A DNA stretch of 64,000 bases, from the NCBI GenBank assembly GCA_024180945.1, contig JAKSGN010000003.1, forward strand, positions 806,001 through 870,000. Direction: 5' to 3'. The notes below the pieces were generated by a model, which saw only the letters and a list, made by a program, of their open reading frames with translations, was not told where the DNA came from and made no database searches. Source of the DNA: Macrophomina tecta. Taxonomy: Eukaryota; Ascomycota; Dothideomycetes; Botryosphaeriales; Botryosphaeriaceae. Below, in pieces: positions 22,629-34,815 of the stretch. How positions within the stretch are numbered: the first letter of the stretch is position 1; each line of letters starts with the position of its first letter. The position numbers and the translations under genes are program-made.

Positions 22629-25492
22629 GTTTTTGGGCGCTCTCCCATGACTCATTCCGGATCGGCGACACCGATACGGCGTAAACGTGTACTTGCTGTT
22701 TACTATTCACCACAGAAAATTAAATGAAAAGGAATGCAGGAAAATTTTCGTGTGGTCTTCTGACCCTACGAGGCGGGGTGGGGGACCAAAGACCAGAAGG
22801 TGCGAAAAAGGATGGTCGGGAAGAAGAGCTTCCGTGCGGTCTGCTTTTCCTCCGAAGGAATGGCAGGTGCAAGGAAACGAAGGCGAGAGAGAGAGACACA
22901 CACACAAAGCCACATTCGGTTCGGCAGTGCGGCGATCCCGCTACCCGTACCGATGGCGCTGCGTCTGCGCTGTACGTTTGCTGGGGTGGGCCACAGGCCA
23001 AAATTGCGCGTTAACACCTTGGCTCATCCTCAATTTAGCATGTGTATGTGTATACGCGTGCGGAGGGAACCTTGTTGATGGGTTATGTGGGCGCGCGTGC
23101 GTGTGTAAGTTTTCTCATAACGGCCGTGACGACATAACTAAATCTTCCTTTGGCCTTTTCTTTCTCTTGGAAACGCCGTGGCGGCGACTCTGATGATCAC
23201 GACAGGCGCTAATGACGGGCAACGAAAGATTGAAATCGATAGAAGAAAAGGAGAAAAAAAAAGAAAAAAGCTTTGCAGCTCGCAGTGGGGTAGTCCCATT
23301 GATGTCCGCGTCGCGACCTCTCGGGGGGGAGGGAGGGGGCGCGCGTGCAGCACACACGGCGAGAGCCGATCGAAAAGGATGGTCAATGATGTCTAATCTG
23401 CGCGATGATGTCTTTAGCCCGCGGGTATGATGTATCTAGTGATAAGGGAAGGAGCCAGGCCCGTCGAAAACAGCGGCGGTCATGGCCCAGTAATGGACGA
23501 AAGGAGCAACAGAGAGAAAAAAAAAAAAGAGGACCGGCCGAGAGCTGCCAGTCCGTCCACTAGTGAGGCTCTAGCACCGCCAGCCGGCCGAACGTCCGCA
23601 GCTCGTCCTGCTCCATGGACCGAGTGGCCGACCGACCGACGGGTCCTTCGCTCGTTCTGCCGTCACTCGGCGCAAACGCCCCATCATCGCCGACAGCCAT
23701 GAATGTGATACAGTGCCCCGATACCTCATTTGGATAGCGAGCGATGCATCATCTCGGACGAGCTGGCGCTATCTCCGTCTACCTGCATGTTGTTGTCGCC
23801 AACTGCTGCCTCCTGATTTTCTAGTCATTGATTGGGATGGTGCCCCTATGTCGCTGGTTGCGTTTGACTGAACTCTTCATGACTTCATGCCGAGTGCCGA
23901 GCAATCGGCAACGCACCGACGCGCCAGCGCGAGCCTGGGAGCACCGCGCCTCTGCTTCGGCGACCGAGAAGCAGCCACGAGAGAAAAAACAGAAAGTGTA
24001 AATGTAGACAGGAATAGCACAGGAGAGCAAGGCGAGCCCAGCAAAGAAAAAGAAAAGAAATATGACATCAAACAAGCTTTAGACCCTGCAACATCTATGC
24101 TTTCCCTTCCCGCTAAATACCTACTCTCTCTCTCTCACACACACACATCTGGGCGATAGTTGCTTCCGCTTTGGGTAACGTTCTTTTTTGGCATTGGTAA
24201 GAAGGTTTGCCAGATAGCAACATGACTACTGCATCATTGGTATGGTAAAGAAAGGGAATGGCATTGGCAGATGATACGCCGGCCACGATCATCTGCGGAG
24301 GTCGACGTGCATGTTTTGTCGCAGATGCTGTGTGAGGTGCAGTCGGCGAACACGAATATTGTAGCGCTCGCGCCCGCCCATTGGTCGAGACAACGCAGCA
24401 CGGGGTCGCTATCCGAAACACCACTCACTGCTCGATCGTACTGCGTCTGCGCGCGGAAAGTCTAATCGACGTTCTGGAAAAGTCAGCGAAGGCTTGATCG
24501 TTTGAGAATAATGGAAGGGGAGAGACGGGCGGCAGGGGATCAGGTGCGTGTGAAGAACAGGACAGGGCCAGGGAGACTAGATCAAGGAGCCCATGCTGCG
24601 GGAAGGATTCTGGGCCGGGGGAAAGCAGGATGATGATGGATAGGTCGAAGCTATTGCGAGGGGGGGGGAAAAAGCAGAGGGCGGGGATTTCTCTTGTGAT
24701 TGAGCTGGGGGCAGCCAGCTGGGTCTTCGTTCATCAAACAGGCTCAGGCCGTTGTGCGAGATTTCCGCACCCGTTGTCAGCCCCGCAGGGCTGGAGAGCG
24801 GACGGGGATGGTGGCCTTCTCTCGGAGGTCGGCCGAGAGCTTTGTCCGAACATTGCAGCTCTGAAGAATCGCGAGCGACGGGAGAGGAGGGGGGAAAAAG
24901 CCTCGTGCCAGGGCCTGCTCGCGGTCTGCGGAGCGTCGTGAACGTCCGAAAGTGCGAAGCTCGGGAGCGGCGCGCACCCGTTGAAAGCGGGCTCCTGCGC
25001 AAAGTTGTCGAGGGGTCACGAGGCCGTTGATGCGCGCTGCGGACAACAGGACGGGACGTTATGGGTGTAGCTGCCGGCAGCTCGGCTCGCGAGTAGTCCG
25101 CGGGGCGCGTGCCTGCCCGTCGCCCTGACTATCATCACGCCCACAGCCAGAATCGCTATGAAACTTGCGCCAAGGCTCCGACGAGCGTTGGGAGCAAACG
25201 CGTCACCATGGCTGTGCCTGAGGAGCAGACGGAGCTTGCCTTGTATCTCATCATTTGCCCCCTCCTCCAACCTCCGACCTCCCCTCGCTCTGTTCCGCTT
25301 TCTCGAATCATTCCACGGCGCTGGTCACCATCAGCTGGTCACCTCATCACTCATCTATCAACCCTGTGCGACGCCCGCGCCAGCTGGCGGCTGAGGCTGC
25401 TATAGTTTTGAGCCTATTCTAATTGCCGGAGATACATCCAATCATGTGCGTCGTATCAGGCCAAATTTACATCTGCAAGGCTGCCAAGGCGA

Positions 25493-26616
25493 TCACGCCT
25501 CCCAAGCGCGGTAGACAATCTTGCTGCCGTACTTCGCGCCTCGCTTGAGCAGCACCTGCCCCTTCCACTGCTCGACGTTCCCAGCGTTAACGTACCTACT
25601 TGGCTCCACACAAAAGCCCGACCGCGGTCCGCGGGCTGGCAGCCCATCCACTGCAGGCACGTCGATGAAGCCGCCGGTGTAGAACTGGAACGCCGGCTCA
25701 GTGCTATGCACCTCGAGGTGAATCTTGGTCTCGGGCTGGTAGAAGGCTGCTAGCTTCTGCAGAGGCAGGCTCCGCGTGTCGACGGGGATGGCGCCCGCAT
25801 CCTTGTTCAGAATGAAGCAGTGGTCAATTACCGGTTCCTTTTCGCCCAGCGTGAACGTTTTATTCGCAGTCACACCGGGATAGGGCTCGATTGAGCCTGT
25901 GGGAATTGCAGTTCTGTCGACAGGCAGGTGCTGGTCCGTGGACAGCGTGACCTCCGTGCCCGCGATGGTGCGGTCGGTAGGCGCGCCGGACAGGTTGAAG
26001 TAGCTGGATGCGTTTGCGCCGTCAGTCTAGAAGCACACAATAGCCTGAGAGCTCACCCGGCGTGGTGGGTTGCTGGGGGAAATTGCGGTGGTGCCGTCGT
26101 ATCGACTTACGTGTGGTTCGTGAGCCCAATGAGCGTCTCCTGGGGCGCGTCGTCGCCCACCAGCTCAGCCTCATACTCGGTCTCCAACACAGTGTGCTTG
26201 GCACCGTTCACATCCTCATTGTATGCTGTATACCACACTTTAAGCTCAACGGCGCCGGGATAGCCACCTTCCCCATCCGGACTCGTGTATTTGAATAAGA
26301 CCGCCTCCTTGCCGTTTTTGTTCAGCGGAGTAGGTCCGTCAAACTCTCGCTTGCCCCAGCCGCCATCACCGCCGTGCAGCGAGTTGGGCCCGTTGTTGGC
26401 GGCGAGCGCGTAGGACTTGCCGTTGAGGCTGTTGATCTTGGCGCCCGAGATGCGGTTGGCGACGCGGCCGATGGTCTCGCCAAAGAAGGGCTTGTTGTAC
26501 TGCTTGTACTGCTCGGCAGTGGCGAAGTTCTGGACGATGTTCTTGCCGTTCACGGCGAATTCCTGGATGATGGCGCCAAGTGGCAGGAAGGTGACGCTCG
26601 ATTCGGGGGCGGGCAT
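25493..26616 (-). CDS. Aldose 1-epimerase (mutarotase, GalM family)
   Basis: Minus-strand exons 26111-26616 and 25493-26003, with a 107-nt intron (donor GTAAGT, acceptor ATCCAG), give 338 residues. It interconverts alpha and beta anomers of aldoses such as galactose and glucose, feeding the Leloir pathway; it has no signal peptide and so is probably cytosolic. The N-terminal GalM features are FFGETIGRVANRI and NSLHGG. The catalytic His is in GLTNHT (residue 168, at the splice junction to YFNLSG), and the catalytic Glu is in GFCVEPSR (residue 302). Spacing matches E. coli GalM (about 134 residues between them). The start ATG sits in a perfect GCCACCATG context. The acceptor was chosen because it restores the family string NHTYFNLSG; a closer TAG acceptor is out of frame. 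Confidence 0.93.
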
Positions 26617-27774
26617 GGTGGCAGACGCGGATCGCACGACACGCGGCGGGTGACAGGCGGGCGGGTGTGTTACGGCGGCTCTGACGCTTGCAGCCTTGAA
26701 ACGGGCGTCTGGAGTGTGCGAGGGTTGGCGGGCGAGCGAGGGCGACCGCTGCTTGAGGCGGGCGGGATGGCGGGGTTGGGGTGGCCAGTGTGGGGCTCGA
26801 GGGCGCAGTGGTGGTGATGCGCGCCGATCACAGCGTAACTTCGCGTCGCGACAACTCTACTGCGCGCGGTGCCTGGGCATGCATGCGCAACCAAGCACTC
26901 GTCTGGATGAGCACTTATACTTAGTCGTCGCGCGACGCCGTCGGGTGAGGTGCCGTGACGCGACGTTTCGCTCGTGGGCCCTTCCGGTGGGCGAGGGCGG
27001 GGAGGGCGGTCTTCAGCCTATTCTCTGGCTATTCGCAAGCCCTGCAGCCGCGGGAGTATCCTCCGCCGAGCAGTGAGCCGCAAAAATAGAACCCGAGACA
27101 GCGGCGGGGAGGAGCCAACTGCCGAACAAGGGCGTGCGACCATGAGACTGCAGAGGCTGCGACACTGGCCGTCGTTGGGCCGAGTTTGGCTGTATTTCTG
27201 GGCCCAAGGTTAAAGCATCGCTTAGTCAAGACACCTGCCTCGCACACCCCTGCGATGCCAAGCCATCTCCCACCGCCTGGCCGAGTCAGACGGTCATCGG
27301 TGGTCTAGACAGCTGCTTGCGAGTCTGTTCGTATGGTGAAATTAACTCCCTGGTCGTCGCGGGGGGCACTAATGCCCGGACCGTAGATCAGAGCCAGTTC
27401 CGCACGCAATTCCTCTGTCATTTATCTCGCGTCATGACGAACCCAAGACTCAGAAACCTTGTGTATACTGCAGACATGTAATTCCACCCAAAGACATCGC
27501 TCCAAGCTAGCGAGTGCTTTTGCGGGCCCGTAATCGTAGCCCCCATACAGCCCATGCAACAAATAGCACAAAAGAAACCGCCAGAAGTAAATCCATCCCA
27601 TCAGAAGTGGTGTGTGGCTGTCGCCATCTCCATCGCCTAGATAACGCCAATACGCCGGTGTCCTCGAGTCCCCCGCTTGAACGCACGCACAAGGTCTATT
27701 GCCCCCAGTTACAACCAGAAATCCTGTCCCTAGCTCCAGATAATACACTCAATGAAACCCTAGATTTCTCCCAT
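26617..27774. other. Intergenic between the epimerase and the Zn2Cys6 gene
   Basis: About 1.15 kb holding the epimerase promoter and the 3' flank of the regulator gene, both on the minus strand. I see no additional gene. Confidence 0.5.
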
Positions 27775-28816
27775 TCATGCGAATTGTGCCGCAAAGTCAT
27801 TTTGCAGTGCGCTGGGATTTATCGATGTAATCCAAGGGTCGCCCATGAGAGGCTGACCTGAGTACGGGTCCATGGGGGTGTCGTAGTGTCCGAAGTCGAA
27901 AGAGGTGGGCATGCTGGTCATCATGTCGTCCATCATTGTCCTGTCCATGGCGAATGGTGACTGCATCAGCTCGGCGGTCGTCTGGGGGGCAGCGTGCCTG
28001 GTGTCCCACATATGTGCGTGGGGCTGCGGCTTCATGCTAGGGTCGTTGAGGGGGAGGCCGTGGTGCGCGAGCGGTTGGTTCATCGGTGCTGGAGGGGTAG
28101 CAACTCCGATCGTACTCGGCGCCCTCACGTAGGCGGGCTCCCAGTTCAACTTTGGCGGCGTGGGCGGGCTACCGTGAGAGGAAGGCGAGGATGCGTGGGC
28201 GTGATCGGACTCGGAGCCAATTGAACCTCTCCTCTTCAGAGCCGGGCCTCCTTGTGCCTCTTCCTCATCCCGTAACCTCTTCTCCATGCGCGTGAAGTCC
28301 TCCTCAAAAGGCTCATACTGGTTAGTGCCCTCCTTCGGTTGCAACAGGTCGAGTCTCTCCAAAATGTCGTGGGTGAGCGGGTGGCCGCCTTGTTGTTCGG
28401 TCAGTGGTGCGCCAGGCCAGCCTTCTCCGGCATTCAACCGTCTGTACAGTTCGCGGAGACCAGCGACGAGTTGGGCCTGTTGCTGCTCGAGCATCTCGAC
28501 GTAACTATTGGATCAATGAGCACTGGCACGGAACAATGGCGAACTGGAGTGCTAACCCTTTGGGATAAACCTTGTCGTGGGACTTCTTGCGTTCGCCAAA
28601 TACACAGATGGCATTGTCGGCCTTGCAGCGTCCGCACGGGTTGGAGCCGTCACACTGTAATGGGTTAGAATGCATGGCAGGGCGGGGTAGGGGAAAGTGA
28701 CTACGCACCTTCGACTTCTTCAGGCGGCAGCGGTCACAGGCCTTACAGACCCGCTTGCGGATATTGTTGTCGGTGGGAGATTCCATTGAGGGCGAGCGCT
28801 CCAGATGGGAGGACAT
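27775..28816 (-). CDS. Zn(II)2Cys6 binuclear cluster transcription factor
   Basis: Minus-strand exons 28709-28816, 28557-28654 and 27775-28504 give 311 residues. The N-terminus carries a Zn2Cys6 DNA-binding cluster with spacing C-x2-C-x6-C-x5-C-x2-C-x6-C: the first half is CDRCRLKKSKC and the second runs from PCGRC to AIC. Intron 1 splits it just before the third Cys. A basic linker (FGERKKSHDKVYPKG) leads into a coiled-coil dimerisation helix (YVEMLEQQQAQLVAGL). The rest is low-complexity Pro/Met/His-rich and probably activates transcription. No fungal-specific middle homology region is visible, and the protein is short for the class. It resembles a conserved ascomycete group often labelled fluconazole-resistance (Fcr1)-like, but that name is tentative. 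A second in-frame ATG at 28786 is an alternative start. Confidence 0.88.
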
Positions 28817-28881
28817 GTATGGAAGATGGACAGTGAAGTATCGTGGGCCTGGCTGAGGAAGCAAGGCACTAGTTGGTTGGT

Positions 28882-28901
28882 GGGTGGGTGGGTCGAGTGG
28901 G
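28882..28901 (+). other. Potential G-quadruplex motif upstream of the Zn2Cys6 gene
   Basis: Four GGG runs with loops of 1, 1 and 6 bases on the plus strand, 66-85 bases upstream of the regulator start codon. They lie on the template strand for that gene. This is a pattern match only. Confidence 0.5.
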
Positions 28902-31150
28902 AAGTGGACGAGCAAGTGATGATGCAGTGGTAGTGGCGAGGCTAGCACTGGAACAAGTCTGTGTGATGTGAAGCACAGAGAGAAAGAGACCCTGCGTGAG
29001 AGGTGGGACGGTAGGCAGATATATTCAACGGGCAGGAGTGACTATTGGGCCGGAAAGTTTAAGACCAAGAGCGTGCCCAGCTGGCCATTCGCGCAGCGTA
29101 ATTATGGATTGTGCTCAGCACGCACGTACCGCCAGTACATCTGTACATCCGCATCATCGCGTCCGACACCGTTTGGATTACATTCGGCCGGTCGAGCAGC
29201 GGGCAGGACAGGGGGGCGGTAGGGTTGTTGCTTGGTGACCGGGGGCAGGCGCTGCAGCAGCCCTGATCCCGGTCGCCAGAAAACGGCGTCCCAGCGTGCG
29301 CGCACGGGGAAAAGCCTAAGTGGCAGATCCCGGCGCGTTTGCGGTCATGCACACGGTGGCTTCGAGAAGCGTCGGCTGTGCATAACTCGGATGGCGGCAA
29401 GCACAGGCGTGGCAGATCCCCTGGCGCGGGTCGGATTCAGGCGAGTCCGAGTCTGGCGCTGTTCGGACGAAACTGAGGCTGCCACCTCCGCAGTACAAGC
29501 ATCAGCAGCAGCGCAGGTCGGCGACTCAGGGCCCCCCCGGGCAGCAGCACGGCGTCTGCGGGCACCCAAGGGCACAGCGTGCGTCCGCGATATCTCATCA
29601 ACGCCGACCCTCGGCCGCGGGCAACGAGTAGCTCCACCGAACACGCTTGAAAATGGCTCACCGAGCGCGAGGGCGTCTGACGTAAAGGGCAGCGGTCGCG
29701 CAAGCGCTGCCCTCTGGGGCCTAGCAGGCTTCGGGGGGGGGTCGCAGCCACAGCTTCGCAGCGCTCGTAAGCCGTAACCCGCGCATCGGACGGAGAGCTG
29801 TTGCGGGCGGCCGATCTCCCGTGCCGCTGGCAGCTGCGCGAAAAACCGCTGTCAGCAGGCTTAACTCCGTCGCACCGACGCGCTTAGCGAGAGGGCCGCC
29901 TGCTGACACAGCGGGCAGCGTGTTGCGTGCCCGCTGCCCGCCCGCTGGTCGGCCGACGCACGGCATCTGCCACTATAAAACTTCGCGGCGACTCATGCGC
30001 CCACCACCTGATATCGCGTCCGCTGCGCTTAATCAGCCTGCCCAGTCCAGCCGGCCTAGCGCTGCGACCGCTGAGCATCGCGCTTCGTCCGCCCCGCCGC
30101 CATGACAGAGGCGCCAAGCCGCTGCAATTGCAAACACGTTTTGGCCTTCCCCAGCCCGTTTCAGCGCGCTCGCGTCTCCTCGCTCTCATCAAACTGCCTT
30201 TCTGGCTGTGGCCTTGGCTCTTCACACGGTGCTGGGCGTCGTCGCGTCCTCTGTGGCTGCACAGCCTTGGCTGCTGTGATCGTGCTCAAAGGTGCTCCGT
30301 TCGCCCTCTTGGCGCCGGCACTTCCAATGGACCGGCATTGAGTGCTGATCAGCTCATTGACGGCGCTCCTCGACTCATTGCGCGCTTGCGTGGGAACTGA
30401 CCTGGCGGCAGCTGCAGCTGCCGTGGGTTGCTATAGGCAGCGCAGGGGGAGGCCCGCGATGGAGCTAGGGCTTATACTGGAGCTGACAGCAACGGCAACG
30501 CAGCGCTGATGGGCTTGTTGGACCCTGCAGCCCGCGGCCAGCGCATCGACAGCCAGAGGTGAGATATCAGTCTGGGACGGAGGGCGCAACAGTTGGATCC
30601 GGGGCGATCTCGAGGCCTGTGGTTCCTTTTTCGGCGGCAGAGGCCAAGAACTAGGCTATGACTGCCTTGGAGCACAACAAGTGCAACACGACGGCGGGCA
30701 GTCAAGGCCGACCACGGTTGCAACTGGGCCGTCGGTATCGTTGTCCACAATCACCTCCCTCAAGCTTTCGGTAGCGGACCGCGACAGCAAGCTTCAGCCG
30801 TCGAAGCTCTCGCATTCGTCGCGCTCAGTTGGCCTTCGGAACCGCGGTATCCGTCCGCCGAATACGAATGCGCTGTGGACTGCGAACCCTTCTGGAAGGC
30901 GCCTCAGGATGCGAATCTGGCGGCGCAAACAAGGAGAGCAGATCAGCCGCTGATGCCTGCGGCCCCCAGGCAACACGCGTACACCGCACGAGTACGGGCG
31001 GACGGGGCGGCGATGGTGGTGCAGCTGCTGGACCCTGTCCTGCTCCCAAGCGAGTGGAAGCAGATCCGCAGACAGTCCACTCTGCTGTCTTTCTGCTCGC
31101 TCCCCCGCATTCACCACCAGCAGCAAGGAACACCTCACTGGACGTCACCG

Positions 31151-31170
31151 CCTCGCCTCGCCTCGCCTCG
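31151..31170. repeat. CCTCG pentanucleotide, 4 copies
   Basis: Four perfect tandem CCTCG units in a GC-rich non-coding segment. Confidence 0.85.
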
Positions 31171-34100
31171 CTCGCCGCCTCTCTTTGACTCTTTCACTCC
31201 CAGCCTCGAGTCACCGCTCTTGGCCCACTGTGGAAATCGCCGTTGGTGTTCGGATCCCGACCGCCCCGTCTTCCACCCTCCGCCGAATCCCCGTTTAAGT
31301 CCGTGGGCCGACCAGCGGACGCCGCGAGAGTAGCTGCTGGAGGTGCTGCCCCTGCCTGCGCCCCAGACGGTTACCGGCTGCAAGACTGCCGCGAGACATC
31401 TCAGCCCTGCCCAGACGACAGCAGTTGTTTGTCGCTGCCTGCAACCTTCGCTGCCCGTTTGCAGCTTGTTTCCCCGCCCACGTCCACGCCCGCGGCCCCC
31501 GCGCGTCCCACCAGAGAGCCATCAACCCGTTCACGCCACCGTCATCCTTTATTTCCTCCCAAACCTCTGCTGCGCCTCTCGCCCGCACTTCTATGCTGGC
31601 CACGGCTCCTTTGATGGCTGATCTGCGCGAATCACTGCGCCCTGCCCTGTGCCCTGGAATGTGATCGAAATTGTACTTGCTGCACCCTAATCATCTGAAA
31701 GATCACAAGATCCACAGCGGAAAAAAAAAAAAAATTCAACGTCAACCGACTTGCGCTGCCTGCGCCTCCTTCGTTTGCATCGACTCCACCCAATACCCAC
31801 AGGGCGGGCTGGATGCACCTTCGATCGAGGGAAACTAGGCCAACCATTGCAGAAAATGGCGGTGATAACAGCGGAAAGGATGCAATCCGTTGCTCCTTCT
31901 GTGCCCCGTTTCCTGCATCCTGCATGTCTCAATGGCAGGACCGCCCCGCGGCCTCACTGCTGCGGTATAGGGCCTTGCATTAACAGCTACTCTGGGAAAC
32001 CTAGAATGCTGTCGAACAAACAGATGCGCTCGGCCCTCTTTCTCCACAGAAGGAGAAACGCCTGCCCGCAGGGCAATGAAAGAACCTCCTTGTGCGCAGT
32101 GACGTGTTCTCTGATTTGAATTCGTACCGGCCCCTTCATCCTGACCGGTTAGCACATCGCTCCATCTACAAGACCGGGCGGCTGGTCGGCGTGCGGTTGG
32201 TCCGAGGCCCGTGTCTGTGTGTGCCAACAGCCCGAAGGCCCCGAGTCTAGAATTTCAGGCAGGAGGATACTAGAACAAGTATAGTCGTTGATCTGCCTGG
32301 CCAGGGAAGATGATCAGTGATCGCGCAAGGCAAAGCCTTCCCAGTGATCCTCCACCTTGGCACGCGCCGGACCAAGTGAGCCAGGAGACAGCACAGGGAC
32401 CAATCCAGAGCGCAAAGGAGATTTCCAGATGATGTGACAGGCATGTCCATGATGCATTCTGTTGCTCAAGCAAGACGCAAAATCGGGTGGCGTGTTTCGC
32501 AAGCTCCGCGGACGGCCAACTGACACTCCGCGGACTGTCCGTTGGCTGTCCGCGCCAACTGCGTTCGTTGCTTTTGGCTCACATGCACTGAGCTTGTTAT
32601 TCTATCTGCTCGTCATCACACTCGTGTTTTGACGTTTCGCATCCAGGTTTGTTGTCAACAACGATACATGGTCGATGACGTCTCCCAGTACTATTGTCCT
32701 TGCCACTTACTCACACCGGTAACGCTCCAAGTACTCTATGTTCCAGATTCCTCCACTTCCAAATCCAAGCTCAACCTCACGCGTTTGGATAGGAATTCTC
32801 AGGTTCGATAAGATCTCGTCGAGGGTGCTGCAAGGGTCTTCGGTCAAGTATCCGACCTATACCCCCGATATCCGTAGGTGAGCGCGCCGGGTGTCAGGAG
32901 ATCAACAAAAACGAAAGCCACTCCCGTTTCCAGGAACCGTCCGCACGGGCAGCAAAACGACTCGGCATCATCCGCATGCGTCCTTCCAAGTGCCGACCTG
33001 TGCCTGCGCTTCCCTGCCGTTGCCGGTCCCTACCGTCGGTGCTATCGAACTCGCCGCCGGCACCTGGGGAAATGTAGGGGTTACAAGGGGAGCATTTAAG
33101 CCGATGGGGATATCCGCCCTACGATCATGGGCATCGGGCTCGGTCCAAATTGCATTCACCAAAACCCTACCTGGCGGAGCCAGTGCCCTTCTCGCCTCAG
33201 GGGACGGCGGGGAGGAGATTGCGGATCAACCTTCTTCTCGCCCTTGTTCTTTTGGTAACACGCTCCCAGCTCGCTCGCTCGCACTTCGCCGCATCATCAA
33301 CAAATGGGGCTTTTGGAACGACCGAGGGTCCGACACCGGATAACGGAATACTGATTGATACCCCGCCGAAGGAAGATAGCGCGATGCGATGTATGCATTT
33401 GACTTTTGTAATTCGCCCCGCTTGCTCCCGCCTCCTCCATACTCTCCCCCTCTCTAACTATGCTGCTTTGTTATCCTTTGACATATAGTTGATCGTGTAC
33501 TTTGACAGCCATGGATCTCGGTTTCCGCCCGGATAGAAATTACTAATTCCCTATCGGACTTGCTCGGATCGGCCTTACAACGTTCACTCATAACTTAAAA
33601 AAAATTCTTGGGCAGCTACCTCAAAGCGCTGCCCTCACTAAGAGTCAGATCAAGGCTTCTTTGGCTTACCCTGCCGGGCACAAGCATCGATATAGACGCG
33701 AAAAGAGTAAAAAACTCCAATGTGCCTCTCGGGACCTGAGAGTAACTCAGGGTCCTCATCTGGGGTTACCGCCGAACTAATACAACCATTGTCTTCTTCG
33801 CCCGCTCATCAATGCTCCATTAAGCGAAGCCATGGAGCTTATTGTTTCCCTCATTCGTCCGGATAGCACGATTTGCTCTTTCCGGTTGAGTCTCTTGCTC
33901 GCTCTCCGCTGTCATTGTCCATCACCATTCGTTCGGGGAAGTGGAAAAATGCTGACTATTGACCTCCGCATTTCCGCACGAGATTTACTACCGCCGTCAT
34001 GTGGCCTTGACCGTCCTATTAACCTCGTATTGGAGCTCTCACTAATATTGAAAGTTGCATGTTTTTCCTTCACGCCAAGTATGGTCTAAGCCGCACTAAA

Positions 34101-34798
34101 ACGCGCGGACGGGTGGACAACGCCAGCTCGAAGCCGTCACTTCGCTCTCTTCGAAGTGCCAAGCTCGCGAGTGTGCAGGGTTCGAAAGTGTGCTCTGTGA
34201 CTGGTGCGAGGGTTGCGTGTATATGCGTTTCCTGACCCTAAACGCGACGAAGCCATGTCTCGGCCTCCAGCAAAAGACGAAACCCTAAACCATTGCTGAG
34301 AAATCGACGAAGCATTTTTCGCCTAGAAGAAAATCTCGAACGCGCTTGTCCGGTGCATGCTGACCCTTACGAGACGGGCACCCGAGCGGATCCGTGTCCA
34401 AATTCGGATCTCTGCTTTCCCAACACGACTCGTCCTGGCCACTACTCCTGCCTGCTTTTTGGTGCCCTTCGCTCCTCACCCAACATCTCCTCCCTCTCCC
34501 CGCGTCGGAGTCATACTCATCCCGAGCCTCCGGGTCAGGACTCCCGCCATCCGTGCACGCAGCGCTGTCTCTCTCACACTCAATCTTTTCTCTCATTGTC
34601 TCTCGCGTACGTCCGTGTGCTTTTGCATCTGTCCTCTTCGCTCTTTCGTCGTGGTCCCGTCCGCGCGCCGTGCGGCTTATCAAACAGTCCGTGTCCGAGG
34701 GGATGATTAGTCGTTCCCACCGACCACCACACCCCCCGGTCGGCGCCGTCCAAGTACCGATGGATTAGTGTTCCTTTCGATAGTGTCCCGATTAGCCC

Positions 34799-34815
34799 TT
34801 TTTTTTTTTTTTTTT
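34799..34815. repeat. Poly-T tract (17 T)
   Basis: Seventeen uninterrupted T on the plus strand in the gene-poor interval. Confidence 0.9.

Larger units (their letters stand above)
13782..25492. other. 11.7-kb interval without a recognisable gene
   Basis: No open frame on either strand shows a known domain, a plausible splice-joined continuation or gene-like composition. The many 60-180-codon frames are Arg/Ser/Pro/Leu-rich and are often driven by microsatellites. The stretch holds many mononucleotide runs, GA and TTTC microsatellites and CT-rich segments. I saw no tRNA or 5S rRNA. It could contain long non-coding transcripts, fast-evolving small genes or decayed repeats; the sequence alone does not say which. 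Confidence 0.45.

Noticed and set aside
34240..34300. Short CCCTAAAC-like motifs resembling telomere repeat
   Set aside because: Only isolated partial copies, not tandem, and inside a gene-bearing region; not an interstitial telomere.
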